A stretch of DNA of 64,000 bases from Rhodospirillaceae bacterium UBA1479 (GTDB lineage: Bacteria > Pseudomonadota > Alphaproteobacteria > Rhodospirillales > Casp-alpha2). The position numbers and the translations under genes were made by a program. The stretch lies in assembly GCA_002325375.1 (NCBI GenBank), contig DCRZ01000006.1:4911-68910 (forward strand), given 5' to 3'. The first letter of the stretch is position 1. Each line of letters opens with the position of its first letter. Shown piece by piece: positions 37,339 through 46,491 of the stretch. The notes beneath the pieces are model-generated. The model was not told the DNA's origin. It saw only the letters and a program-made list of their open reading frames with translations, and ran no database searches.

Positions 37339-38459
37339 CAGCCGTTAAGACCTTTCCGCGTGTCGATCATCGCCTGGATCGACACCGCTGTATCCTCGGC
37401 GCGGATATCCCAGGAATGGGCGGCGACGATGGCGTCGCGGCCCCGGGCCCCCATGGCCTTTACGCTTGCCGGATCCGCAGCCAGGTCGGCGACGGCGCGG
37501 GCCAGGGCATCCGGGTCTTCGGCCGGCACGGCCAGGCCGCAATCGTTGTCGCGCACCAGATCGGCCTGTCCCGGAAAGTCGGACACCACGGCCGGCACAC
37601 CGCAGGACAGGGTTTCGAACACCTTGAGCGGGTAAAGCCCCGTGCCCGTGCGGTCGCCCAGATTGTTCTTCGGCACCAGGCCGCAGATGCTTCTGGCGAC
37701 GATGCCCGGCAGCACGCGATAGGGCTGGCGGCCGAGATCGCGGATACCCGGGTCCGCCGCCGCTGCCGCCTCGACCGCCGGGCGTTCGGGCCCGTCGCCG
37801 ACGATCACCAGATCGACACCCGAAGGCCAGGCCGGGGATTGCTTCGCGGCCAACAGCGTGGGAATGCCCTGCCAGCGGGCCAGCCCGCCGAAGAACACGG
37901 CGTAGCGTTCCGGCAGATCGACGTCACAGGGGGCGTCCGGATGGAACAAGTCCGTATTGGCGCCGTTGGGCACCACGTCGACCGGCGTCGCCACACCTTG
38001 GTCGCGGACCCAGTCGGCAAGCTGCGGCGTCACGGTGATCAGGCGGTCGGCCCATTGGAACTGCTTGCGCCACATCCATTTGATGATGCCGGCCAAGGGC
38101 CGCGCCCAGGCATAGGCAATGGCGACGTCTTCATAAGGGCCGTTGATTTCGTGCACGATGGGCGCACCGCGCAGCCGCGCCCAAAGCGACGCCGGAAAGG
38201 CCAGGAAGTGGGATCGTACGTAGACCGATTGTCCTTCCTCGAAGGCCCGCATCACCCGCCATTGCAGGCAGAGATATTCCATCATCCGCCGCGCCAGGCC
38301 GGGCCGTTTCCAGTGACCGGAATAGGACGGCACGAACAAATCGACGGTCCAGCCCCGGCGCTGCAGCCCGCCCACGATCTCGTGGATATGGGCATAGGAG
38401 GCCTGCCCCTCGCGGGGGGCTTCCAGGGCGAGATAAAGAAGATGCTTGCGCGCGGTCAC
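37338..38459 (-). CDS. Glycosyltransferase family 4
   Basis: 373-aa GT-B glycosyltransferase. The C-terminal site includes VVPNGANTDLFHPDAP, AVFFGGLARWQGIPTLLAA, and the EX7E region KVFETLSCGVPAVVSDFPGQADLV. The start is the GTG at 38459, forming a GTGA overlap with the 2-epimerase stop; the upstream frame is a shadow. It lies directly between the WbpI-like epimerase and asnB, so it may transfer the ManNAc3NAcA residue; this is inferred from place only. Confidence 0.83.
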   Translation of the reverse strand: MTARKHLLYLALEAPREGQASYAHIHEIVGGLQRRGWTVDLFVPSYSGHWKRPGLARRMMEYLCLQWRVMRAFEEGQSVYVRSHFLAFPASLWARLRGAPIVHEINGPYEDVAIAYAWARPLAGIIKWMWRKQFQWADRLITVTPQLADWVRDQGVATPVDVVPNGANTDLFHPDAPCDVDLPERYAVFFGGLARWQGIPTLLAAKQSPAWPSGVDLVIVGDGPERPAVEAAAAADPGIRDLGRQPYRVLPGIVARSICGLVPKNNLGDRTGTGLYPLKVFETLSCGVPAVVSDFPGQADLVRDNDCGLAVPAEDPDALARAVADLAADPASVKAMGARGRDAIVAAHSWDIRAEDTAVSIQAMIDTRKGLNG

Positions 38460-39508
38460 GCCGTGCCACCGTCCTTGGCCAGATAGGCGGTGATTGCCTG
38501 GGCGATGCGCTGCGCCGCATTGCCGTCGCCGTAGGCGTCGATGTCGCGGCGCGGGGTCTTTGTTTCGGGCGACAGCCACAGGCGGTTCCATCCGGCGTCG
38601 ACGGTCTCGGTCCATTCCGTTTCGTCGCGAAGGGTGATGCAGGGCACGCGGTGGAAATAGGCTTCCTTCTGCAGGCCGCCGGAATCGGTCAGCACGCCCG
38701 CACTCGCCTTCACCAGATGGGTCATCTCAAGGTAGCCGAGCGGGTCCGTCACGGTGATGCCGTCGAGGGTCAGGCCGGCCCGCTGGAGGGCCGCCTTGGT
38801 CCGGGGATGCAGGGGCAGGACGACCGTGCCCGGCCGCGCCTTGAGGAAATCGACGACCTTGGCCAGCTGCGCGTCGTCATCCGTGTTCTCGGCCCGATGG
38901 ACGGTCGCGACCTCGTACCGGCCGGGGGTCAGGCCGAGACGCTGGACGACGTCCGAACCTTCCGGCCGTTCGGCGGCGGCGAGGGCCGCGTCGAACATCA
39001 CGTCGCCGACCAGCATGACGCCGGCGGAGATGCCCTCCTTGGCCAAGTGAGAGACCGCCTGCGGCGTCGGGCAGAACAGCAGCGCCGCCAGATGATCGGC
39101 GACGCGGCGGTTGATCTCTTCCGGCTGGGCGCGGCGGAACGACCGCAGGCCGGCTTCGACATGGAACACGGGGATGTCGAGCTTGGCCGCGACGAGGGCC
39201 GCCGCCAGGGTCGAATTGGTGTCGCCGTAAATAAGAAGGCCATCGGGCCGATCCTGAAGCAGCACCGGCTCCAGCGCGATCAGCATGCGCCCGGTCATGT
39301 CGCCGTGGCCGCCGCCGCTGATGCCCAGGTTGTGATCGGGCGTCGACAGGCCAAGCTCGCGGAAGAACACGTCGGACATGCCGTCGTCGAAATGCTGACC
39401 CGTGTGGATCAGGGTTTCCTCGATGCCCGCGTCCCGGAAGGCGCGCGACACAGGTCCGGCCTTGATGAACTGGGGGCGCGCGCCGACGACGGTGACGATG
39501 CGGGTCAC
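38456..39508 (-). CDS. wecB: UDP-GlcNAc 2-epimerase family (WecB/WbpI)
   Basis: 350-aa non-hydrolysing 2-epimerase. It starts ITRIVTVVGARPQFIKAGPVSRAFR-like and has LIYGDTNSTLAAAL, FHVEAGLRSFRRAQPEEINRR, ATVHRAENTD and LTDSGGLQKEAYF, the full family pattern. In general WecB makes UDP-ManNAc; next to WbpB/D and WbpE functions the better role is WbpI, which epimerises UDP-GlcNAc3NAcA to UDP-ManNAc3NAcA. It has four-base overlaps at both ends. Confidence 0.9.
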   Translation of the reverse strand: MTRIVTVVGARPQFIKAGPVSRAFRDAGIEETLIHTGQHFDDGMSDVFFRELGLSTPDHNLGISGGGHGDMTGRMLIALEPVLLQDRPDGLLIYGDTNSTLAAALVAAKLDIPVFHVEAGLRSFRRAQPEEINRRVADHLAALLFCPTPQAVSHLAKEGISAGVMLVGDVMFDAALAAAERPEGSDVVQRLGLTPGRYEVATVHRAENTDDDAQLAKVVDFLKARPGTVVLPLHPRTKAALQRAGLTLDGITVTDPLGYLEMTHLVKASAGVLTDSGGLQKEAYFHRVPCITLRDETEWTETVDAGWNRLWLSPETKTPRRDIDAYGDGNAAQRIAQAITAYLAKDGGTA

Positions 39509-40635
39509 GCGCCGACTGCTTCTTTCAACGCGGTCAGGATGCGGTCCTGGGTCGCGGCGTCCAGATAGGGATGCATGGGCAGGCTAAGCACGTCATGGGC
39601 CAGGGCCTGCGACACCGGCGTGCCGTTGCCGGCGCGGGGATAATGGGCATAGGCCGGCTGATCCGACAGGGCCACCGGGTAATAGACCGCTGTCGGCACG
39701 CCCTTCTCCTTCAGCGCCGCAGCGACGGCGTCGCGGTCGGCAACGCGGATCGTGTACTGGGCCCAGGCGCTGACCGCGCCGTCGATCACGGCGGGCGGCG
39801 TGGCGATGCCGGTGAGCCCCTCGGCATAGCGTGCGGCGACGGCCTGACGTTTTTCGATCTCGTCCGCGAAGATGTCGAGCTTGGCCAACAGCACGGCGGC
39901 CTGGATGGTGTCCAAGCGCGCGTTCAGCCCGACCGCCACGTTGTCGTATTTGTTGGTGCCCTGGCCGTGTACGCGCAGGCTCCGCATGCGGGCCGCCAGG
40001 TCGGCGTCGTCGGTCAACACCGCCCCGCCGTCGCCGTAACAGCCCAGGGGCTTGGCGGGGAAAAAGCTGACGGATGTGGCGTCGCCCCAGGACCCGACCG
40101 CCTTTCCGTTCAGCGCCCCGCCGTAACTTTGCGCGGAGTCGGCCATTACCTTCAGGCCGTGGGCATCGGCGATCTTCTGAATGGCCGGATAGTCGGCGGG
40201 CTGGCCGAACAGATCGACCGGGATGATCGCCTTCAGGTTCAGGCCCGCGTCCTTGGCCGTGGCGACGGCGCTTTCGACGCTTGCCGGGTCCATGTTGAAG
40301 GTGTCGGGCAGGACGTCGCAGAACACCGGCGTGGCGCCGGTCAGCGCCACCACCTCGGCGGTCGAGGCGAAGGTCATGGCCGGCACGATGACCGCATCGC
40401 CGGGCCCGATGCCCCAGGCCATGAGCACGAGCAGCAGCGAGTCCGTGCCGCTGGAGCAGCTCACGCAATGGGCGGCGCCGCCCATATCGGCCAGGCGCGT
40501 TTCCAGCTCGGCGACCTCGGGCCCCATGATGAAGCGGCCGTGGTCGAGAACCTTGGCGATGGCCTGGTCCGCCGCGTCGCCGAGGCGCGCGCGCTGAGCC
40601 TGAAGGTCGATGAAGGCGATGGGAGAGGCGGTCAT
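39505..40635 (-). CDS. DegT/DnrJ/EryC1 sugar aminotransferase (WbpE-like)
   Basis: 376-aa PLP enzyme that aminates a keto-sugar nucleotide. The internal PLP lysine is in SFFPAKPLGCYGDGGAV, with CSSGTDSLLLVLMAWGIGPGDAVIVPAMTF upstream. Between the oxidase/acetyltransferase fusion and the 2-epimerase its likely substrate is UDP-3-keto-GlcNAcA, giving the 3-amino sugar. Its ATG overlaps the fusion's stop by four bases and its stop overlaps the epimerase start by four. Confidence 0.9.
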   Translation of the reverse strand: MTASPIAFIDLQAQRARLGDAADQAIAKVLDHGRFIMGPEVAELETRLADMGGAAHCVSCSSGTDSLLLVLMAWGIGPGDAVIVPAMTFASTAEVVALTGATPVFCDVLPDTFNMDPASVESAVATAKDAGLNLKAIIPVDLFGQPADYPAIQKIADAHGLKVMADSAQSYGGALNGKAVGSWGDATSVSFFPAKPLGCYGDGGAVLTDDADLAARMRSLRVHGQGTNKYDNVAVGLNARLDTIQAAVLLAKLDIFADEIEKRQAVAARYAEGLTGIATPPAVIDGAVSAWAQYTIRVADRDAVAAALKEKGVPTAVYYPVALSDQPAYAHYPRAGNGTPVSQALAHDVLSLPMHPYLDAATQDRILTALKEAVGA

Positions 40636-42206
40636 GAGGTGACTTCTTTCAATGTGCCGGTATCGGTGACTTTATATTTTCGGCCTTCGCGCGGACAGGT
40701 CAGATCGTCGCCCAGGCGCTCGCCCGCATGACTGACCCAGCCGATGCGCCGCGCCGGCACGCCGGCCATAAGGGCGTGGGCCGGAACGTCGGAGGTCACG
40801 ACCGCGCCCGCCGCGATCATGCAGTAATCGCCGAGCGCATGACCGCAGACGATGGTCGCGTTGGCGCCAATGGTCGCCCCCTCGCCGACCGGGGTTTCCC
40901 GGAAGTCGTCCTTGCGGTCGACCTCGGCGCGTGGCGTCAGGACGTTGGTGAACACGCAACTCGGCCCGCAGAACACGCCCCGCCCCAGGGTCACGCCCTT
41001 GTAGACGCTGACGTTGTTCTGAATCTTGCAGTTGTCGCCGATGGTCACGTCCGGCCCGATCGAGGCGTTCTGTCCGACCACCACGCCGGTGCCGATTTTG
41101 GTTCCCGGCAGGACATGCGAGAAATGCCAGATCCTGGTGCCGCTGCCGATGGTCACGCCGTCGTCGACGACCGCCGTCTGGTGAACCTTGGCGCCGGGAA
41201 ACCGGCCTGTGCCGATTGCATCGCGTGTCGCACTCATGTCCGTCTCCGCCCGTTCCAATACGCTCAATACCCGCATGCCTTCGGCGCCGTCCGTGCGGGG
41301 TGTTTCGCCCGTGGCCATGCAGTTCAGGAAATGGCCGCACTCCATCGCCAGGGGTTCGCCCTGGTCCAGGGCGACGGGCATGGCTTCGGCCTTTTCCGGC
41401 GTCGGCACGCCGTCACGCCAATCGATGCGGTGAGGATAAAGCAGCAGTTTGCGTTCCCACGGTTCGCCGTCGTTGAACACGGCCATGGCCTTGTCGCCGA
41501 CCACGACCAGCTTCTGTTCCTTGAAGGGATGCAGCCAGGACACGAAGACATGCGCCTGCACGCCGCCGGGGAAGGTCAGATGGGTGGTCGTCACGTCGGC
41601 GATGACGTCGTGCAGATAGCTGCCGCCCTCGGCGCGCACGGCCGTCGGCGCGTCGCCGACCAGGGCCAGGATCATGGAAATGTCGTGCGGCGCGAAGGAC
41701 CACAGGGCGTTTTCCTCGCGCCGGATCTTGCCCAGGTTCAGGCGGTTGGAATAGAGGTACTGCAGTTGGCCCAATACCCCTCCGCGGACCATTTCGGTCA
41801 GCTTGATGAAGGCCGGATGGTACTGCAGCAGATGGCCGACCATGAGGATGCGCCCGACCGCCTCGGCGGCGGCCAGCACGCCCTCGGCCTCGGCGACCGT
41901 GAGCGCCAGGGGTTTTTCCACGAACACATGTTTGCCGGCCTCCAGGGCCTGGATGGCAAGGGCGGCATGGGCCTCGGCCGGGGCGGCGATGACGACGCCC
42001 GAAATGGCGGGATCGGCCAGGATGGCGGCATAGTCCTTGACCGGAACATCGTAGGTTTCCGACATCGAGGCGGCCAAATCCGGATTGGCGTCGGCCACGG
42101 CGGCCAACGCCCCAAGCGCATGGAAATTGCGCACGTGGTTCTTGCCCCAATGGCCGCAGCCGATGACGGCAACCTTGGTGCCGGGTGTATTGGGATCAGA
42201 TGTCAT
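40632..42206 (-). CDS. Fused WbpB-like oxidoreductase and WbpD-like N-acetyltransferase
   Basis: 524 aa in one frame. Residues 1 to about 330 are a Gfo/Idh/MocA oxidoreductase (Rossmann GCGHWG at 16-21, catalytic EKP at 97-99, IWSFAPHD-like DISMIL region), as in WbpB/WlbA, which oxidises C3 of UDP-GlcNAcA. Residues about 334-524 are a left-handed beta-helix acyltransferase (IWHFSHV, KIQNNVSVYKGV, GANATIVCGH, GVPARRIGW), as in WbpD/WlbB, which acetylates the 3-amino group. These are usually two genes. It precedes WbpE-like and WbpI-like genes with four-base overlaps. Confidence 0.93.
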   Translation of the reverse strand: MTSDPNTPGTKVAVIGCGHWGKNHVRNFHALGALAAVADANPDLAASMSETYDVPVKDYAAILADPAISGVVIAAPAEAHAALAIQALEAGKHVFVEKPLALTVAEAEGVLAAAEAVGRILMVGHLLQYHPAFIKLTEMVRGGVLGQLQYLYSNRLNLGKIRREENALWSFAPHDISMILALVGDAPTAVRAEGGSYLHDVIADVTTTHLTFPGGVQAHVFVSWLHPFKEQKLVVVGDKAMAVFNDGEPWERKLLLYPHRIDWRDGVPTPEKAEAMPVALDQGEPLAMECGHFLNCMATGETPRTDGAEGMRVLSVLERAETDMSATRDAIGTGRFPGAKVHQTAVVDDGVTIGSGTRIWHFSHVLPGTKIGTGVVVGQNASIGPDVTIGDNCKIQNNVSVYKGVTLGRGVFCGPSCVFTNVLTPRAEVDRKDDFRETPVGEGATIGANATIVCGHALGDYCMIAAGAVVTSDVPAHALMAGVPARRIGWVSHAGERLGDDLTCPREGRKYKVTDTGTLKEVTS

Positions 42207-42303
42207 GGGTCGGTGGAAGCTTCTGGATTTCGGATGATCGGCTGGGAGGGCGGCAATTTACAGTCTCTGTCGGGCTTCGGCTACCCGCACTTTAGGAATT
42301 GGA

Positions 42304-44253
42304 TCATGTGCCCGTCCCCATGGAGGTCGGCCAGCGCCGCCGCCAGGCTTGAAACATGAGGACGGCCCAAATCTGGTTGGCATAGTTTCTGTGGCCCTTC
42401 AGATGGGCGCGCCACGCATCGAGGATCGGCTCCGGATCGAGCATGCCGTCCTGGGCCAGCCCCGAAGGATCCAGCAGGTCTTCGGCCCAATCGCGCAACG
42501 GCCCCCTGAGCCAGTCTCCGATCGGCAGGCTGAACCCGGTTTTTGCGCGGCTTGTGAGGGCGCGCGGGACATGGCGTTCGAGAATGCGGCGCAAAAGCCA
42601 CTTTCCCTCGCCGCCGCGCACCCGCATGCGGCGGGGCAGGGACCAGGCGAATTCGACCAGCCGGTGATCGAGAAGCGGCACCCGCACTTCCAGGCCGACG
42701 GCCATGCTGGCCCGGTCGACCTTCGTCAACATGTCGTCAGGCAGCACGCTGAGGCTGTCGATGATCTGCATGCGTTCGATAAATCCCCCCGCATCCGGCG
42801 CGGCAGCGTCGTCCCAAATCGGGTGGCGCGGGGGCGCCGCGCCGGGCACGATCAGCGCCGGGTCGGGCCAAATGGCGACCAGCCGGCGGTAGATATCCAT
42901 TTCGTTCGGCGCACCAAGGATGTCCGCGAGCTTGTGCAGCTTCTGTCCGGGGTGGGACGGCAGGTATCTGTCGGGCACAACGCTCAAAAGACGGCTCAAC
43001 ATCGACAACGGCATTTGCGAGATTCCCCGCGCCAGGCCGGTGCGCATGAACATGGGCAAGCATGCCGTGCGGCGGCGGACCGCATCGCCCAGAAGATAGC
43101 GGTTGTAACCCGCGAAGACTTCATCGCCGCCGTCGCCGGACAACGCGACGGTGACGTGCTTGCGAGTCATCGCGGAGACCAGGGCCGTCGGAATCTGGGA
43201 TGAATCGGCGAAGGGCTCGTCGTACATGTCGGAAAGGCCAGGGATGACGTCGCGGGTTTGTTCCGCATCGACGGTAAGTTGCGTGTGGTCTGTTCCAAGA
43301 TGGCGGGCCACGGCGGCGGCGGCGGCGGTTTCGTCATAGGCCGGATCGGTAAACCCGATGGAATACGTGCGGACCGGGCGGCCGCTTTGCGCCTGCATCA
43401 ACGCGACGATCGTTGACGAATCGATGCCGCCGGACAGAAAGGCGCCCAGCGGGACGTCGGAAATCATCCGCCGTTTGACGGCGTCGCGGATCAAGGCCTC
43501 GCCTTCGTCCAGGGCCTCGCCGTCGGACAGGTCGCGCGGCTGGCGTTGGCCTTCGGTCGCCAGGGCCTGCAGATCCCAAAAGCGTTCGATCCGCGGCTCG
43601 CCGCCTCGGGCCACGGTCAGGATCATTCCCGGTTCCAGCTTGTGGACGCCGGCGTAAATGGAATGCGGCGCGGGAACGTGGCCAAGGCGCATATACGCTG
43701 CGAGCGCTGAACGGTCGACGACGGGATAAAATCCAGGGTAGGCGCGGATTGATTTGAGTTCCGAGCCGAAGGTGATCGCGTCACCGGTCCGGCCCCAGTA
43801 AAGCGGCTTGATCCCGAGCCGGTCGCGCACCAGGCTGAGGGTCGCTGTCTCGCGGTCCCAGATCGCGATGGCGAACATGCCGATCAGGCGGCGGATCGTA
43901 TCGCCGACCCCCCAAAGGGCGCAGGCTTCGACGATGACCTCCGTGTCCGAATGTCCCTGAAGCCGCGACCGGCCAGCTGCCGCGAGGCCGCGCCGCAGGT
44001 CGTCCGCGTTGTAGACTTCGCCGTTGTAGACGATGACCATGCGCCCGCAACTGGACACCATGGGCTGTGTCCCGGCGGCGGTCAGGTCGATGATTGAAAG
44101 CCGGGTATGGCCCAGGCCGATGCCCGCGTCCGGATCGTTCCAGATGCCGTCCGCATCGGGCCCCCTGTGACGCAGGGTGCCGGCCATGGCGGCCAGAACG
44201 GCGTCGGGCGCCGCCGGCAGGCGCGAAGCGAGGAATCCTGTCAGGCCGCACAT
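42304..44253 (-). CDS. asnB: AsnB-type glutamine amidotransferase (second copy)
   Basis: 649-aa asparagine synthetase B-family enzyme. The ATG at 44253 puts Cys at position 2 (MCGLTGF), which the glutaminase needs; a frame starting 13 codons earlier would bury it. The ATP site is GAFLSGGIDSSTIVALM near residue 260. It is similar in layout to the copy at 35.4-37.3 kb but clearly different in sequence, so it is not a recent duplicate. It is the first gene of locus A, 97 bases before the fusion. Confidence 0.85.
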   Translation of the reverse strand: MCGLTGFLASRLPAAPDAVLAAMAGTLRHRGPDADGIWNDPDAGIGLGHTRLSIIDLTAAGTQPMVSSCGRMVIVYNGEVYNADDLRRGLAAAGRSRLQGHSDTEVIVEACALWGVGDTIRRLIGMFAIAIWDRETATLSLVRDRLGIKPLYWGRTGDAITFGSELKSIRAYPGFYPVVDRSALAAYMRLGHVPAPHSIYAGVHKLEPGMILTVARGGEPRIERFWDLQALATEGQRQPRDLSDGEALDEGEALIRDAVKRRMISDVPLGAFLSGGIDSSTIVALMQAQSGRPVRTYSIGFTDPAYDETAAAAAVARHLGTDHTQLTVDAEQTRDVIPGLSDMYDEPFADSSQIPTALVSAMTRKHVTVALSGDGGDEVFAGYNRYLLGDAVRRRTACLPMFMRTGLARGISQMPLSMLSRLLSVVPDRYLPSHPGQKLHKLADILGAPNEMDIYRRLVAIWPDPALIVPGAAPPRHPIWDDAAAPDAGGFIERMQIIDSLSVLPDDMLTKVDRASMAVGLEVRVPLLDHRLVEFAWSLPRRMRVRGGEGKWLLRRILERHVPRALTSRAKTGFSLPIGDWLRGPLRDWAEDLLDPSGLAQDGMLDPEPILDAWRAHLKGHRNYANQIWAVLMFQAWRRRWPTSMGTGT

Positions 44254-44348
44254 ATCGGCATTATCCCCGCTTTGGTTTGCATGGCACGGCATGAGACATT
44301 AGAAGTCATCCAACGAAATCGGACGGGCATCGGGCAAAGAGACCGCCA

Positions 44349-45275
44349 TTGGCTGAAATTTTGGTAACCGGCGGGTGCGGGTTCATCGGACGTGAGGCCG
44401 TCAGGCAATTGACGGCGGATGGTCACGGAGTTCGTGTCCTCGACAATCTGGCCTACGCCGCCGCGCCCGTTGCGGAGGGTGCCGCGGTGTTGATCGAAGG
44501 GTCGGTCGGCGACCGCGATGTCCTGCGGCGCGCGCTCGAAGGGGTCGAGGGATGCGTCCATCTTGCGGGGTCGCCGGTGCTGGGAGACCCCCGCAGCGAC
44601 ATGACCCACGACACCGAGCCGTTCCTTGCCGCGGCCGACGTACTTTTCTCCGAAGCCGCCCGCGCCGGCGTGCCGGTCGTCTACGCGTCGTCGGCGGCGG
44701 TCTATGGTGCGGGACAATCGGCACGGATCGCGGAAAGCGGCCCCACCGTTCCCGTCAACGCCCACGGCGCGGAGAAACGTGCGCTTGAGCTCACGGCCGA
44801 GCGCTATGCGGCGCGTGACGGGATCCCCTCCATCGGGCTGCGCATGTTCAACGTTTATGGACCCGGCCAATCCCCGAAATCGCCCTATTGCGGGGTTGTC
44901 CGCCTGTTCGCGGAAAAGATCATGACAGGCGCGGAAGCCGCGATCCGCGGCGAAGGTGCTCAGGCCCGCGATTTCGTTTACGTCAGCGACGCCGCCCGCG
45001 CCATCGGGCTTGCCCTCGCCCTGCCTCTGGACGGCGCCCGCGTGGTGAATATCTGCACCGGCCAGCCGGTGACGATCTTGGACGTCATAACCCGGCTTGA
45101 AGGTGCCACGGGCAAAACCCTTCGCCGCCGTCAAGAGCCGGATCCAGGAACGGCAGTTGCGGTGTCCGTGGGCGATCCGGCGTTGGCGAAGTATCTCCTC
45201 GGCTTCACGGCGGAGATCTCCTTCGACGACGGCGTGGAGCGGATGATGCGCGCGCTTGCTCAGGGTTCAGCCTAG
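44349..45275 (+). CDS. NAD-dependent epimerase/dehydratase with substituted catalytic Tyr
   Basis: 308-aa extended SDR. The fold is ILVTGGCGFIGREAV at residues 4-18 and the serine region is YASSAAVYG. The usual YxxxK motif reads HGAEK: His139 takes the place of the catalytic Tyr, while Lys143 is kept. The start is TTG at 44349; no ATG or GTG lies between the in-frame stop at 44292 and the nucleotide fold. It could be a 4-reductase or epimerase for the WbpM product. It diverges from asnB and its 3' end overlaps the next gene by nine bases. Confidence 0.8.
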   Translation: MAEILVTGGCGFIGREAVRQLTADGHGVRVLDNLAYAAAPVAEGAAVLIEGSVGDRDVLRRALEGVEGCVHLAGSPVLGDPRSDMTHDTEPFLAAADVLFSEAARAGVPVVYASSAAVYGAGQSARIAESGPTVPVNAHGAEKRALELTAERYAARDGIPSIGLRMFNVYGPGQSPKSPYCGVVRLFAEKIMTGAEAAIRGEGAQARDFVYVSDAARAIGLALALPLDGARVVNICTGQPVTILDVITRLEGATGKTLRRRQEPDPGTAVAVSVGDPALAKYLLGFTAEISFDDGVERMMRALAQGSA

Positions 45276-46442
45276 GGCTTTGCACAAGGTGGCATAACGT
45301 TCGCGGACGGTGGCGGCGTTCGTCGCTGCCGAATAGGTTGTCCGAACGATCTGGAAAAGACGGTCGCCGCGCGATCCCAGAGCTTCCGAACCCGCCGCCG
45401 CCGCGCGCATGGCCTGCAACAGGTCGTCATTGTTCCGCGGCCGCAGAAGCCATCCGGTGTCCGCGCTGACAACGTCCCGCACGGACCCCACGTCCGTCGC
45501 GGCCACGGGAAGGCCGCGGCTGCCGGCCTCCAGGGTCACTGTCGGCAGGCCTTCCTGATGGCTGGGCAGGAACAGCGCATCGGCCGCGTCGTAGTAGTCC
45601 CGCAGGGCCAAATGGTCGACGGCGCCGGCTAGGCGGCAGGTGGGCAGTTCCTCCAGCATCGCGCGCAACGGACCGTCACCGACAAACAGCCATTGGGCCG
45701 GCGCGGCGCCGTCCCCGGCGCTGAACTGCTTGATCGCCCGGGCCAGGTCGGCCACGCCTTTCGCCACGGACAATTGCCCGACGAACAAACCGATGAACCC
45801 GTCGTTCGGCAGTCCCAGACGGGCCCTCGCGCCGGACTTGTCGCGCGGCGCGGTCAACCAGTCCTCGCGCACGCCGTAGTGCAGCACATCGGGCCGCCGG
45901 CCGGTCATGACCTCGGTTTCGTCTGCCAGACGCGATCCGACCGCGAAAACGGCATCGGCGCTGCGCACCGATTCGACGAAGCGCTGACGGGCGCCCGCCG
46001 TTGCCTTGGCGAAGACGGCGACGTCGCTGCCCAAAAGAGTCATGGCATAAGGCACCCCCCATTCGCGGGCCAGCTGCAGGGCGACCCAGCCGTGGGGTAC
46101 GCCGCAATGGGCATGCATGATCGCGGGCCGGGCAAGGCCGAGCCCGCGGATCGCCCGCAGCATGAACCGATGCGGCAGGCCGAAGCGGTTCTCGTGGGGA
46201 TGCGCGAAATAACGGGGACGATGCACGGTCACATTGCCGCCCTGTTCGATCGCGGGCATTTCCGACACTCGTCGCCAGCGCGGTGACAACTGCCCAATGC
46301 CCCAGGGCATTGCCGACACAGGCGTCACGATGTCGAGATGGGGCAAGGTGGGTGCCAGGGCCTGGGCCTGAACCTTGATAAAGGCGCCCAGTCCCGGAAA
46401 CTGAGGACAGGGATAGCCATGGGCGATCCACAGCACGGTCAT
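45267..46442 (-). CDS. Glycosyltransferase family 4
   Basis: 391-aa GT-B enzyme. VLHYGVREDWL, LFVGQLSVAKGVADLARA and SHQEGLPTVTLEAGSRGLPVAATDVGSVRDVV give the nucleotide-sugar site and EX7E region. N-terminal motifs HAHCGVPHGWVALQLAREW match phosphatidyl-myo-inositol-mannosyltransferase-like folds. Its 3' end overlaps the convergent epimerase by nine bases. It is the last gene of the minus-strand locus B operon. Confidence 0.85.
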   Translation of the reverse strand: MTVLWIAHGYPCPQFPGLGAFIKVQAQALAPTLPHLDIVTPVSAMPWGIGQLSPRWRRVSEMPAIEQGGNVTVHRPRYFAHPHENRFGLPHRFMLRAIRGLGLARPAIMHAHCGVPHGWVALQLAREWGVPYAMTLLGSDVAVFAKATAGARQRFVESVRSADAVFAVGSRLADETEVMTGRRPDVLHYGVREDWLTAPRDKSGARARLGLPNDGFIGLFVGQLSVAKGVADLARAIKQFSAGDGAAPAQWLFVGDGPLRAMLEELPTCRLAGAVDHLALRDYYDAADALFLPSHQEGLPTVTLEAGSRGLPVAATDVGSVRDVVSADTGWLLRPRNNDDLLQAMRAAAAGSEALGSRGDRLFQIVRTTYSAATNAATVRERYATLCKALG

Positions 46443-46491
46443 GCCAGGCCGTTCCCGTTACCGATGGTTTGCGCGTTTCTCACTCTCGGCG

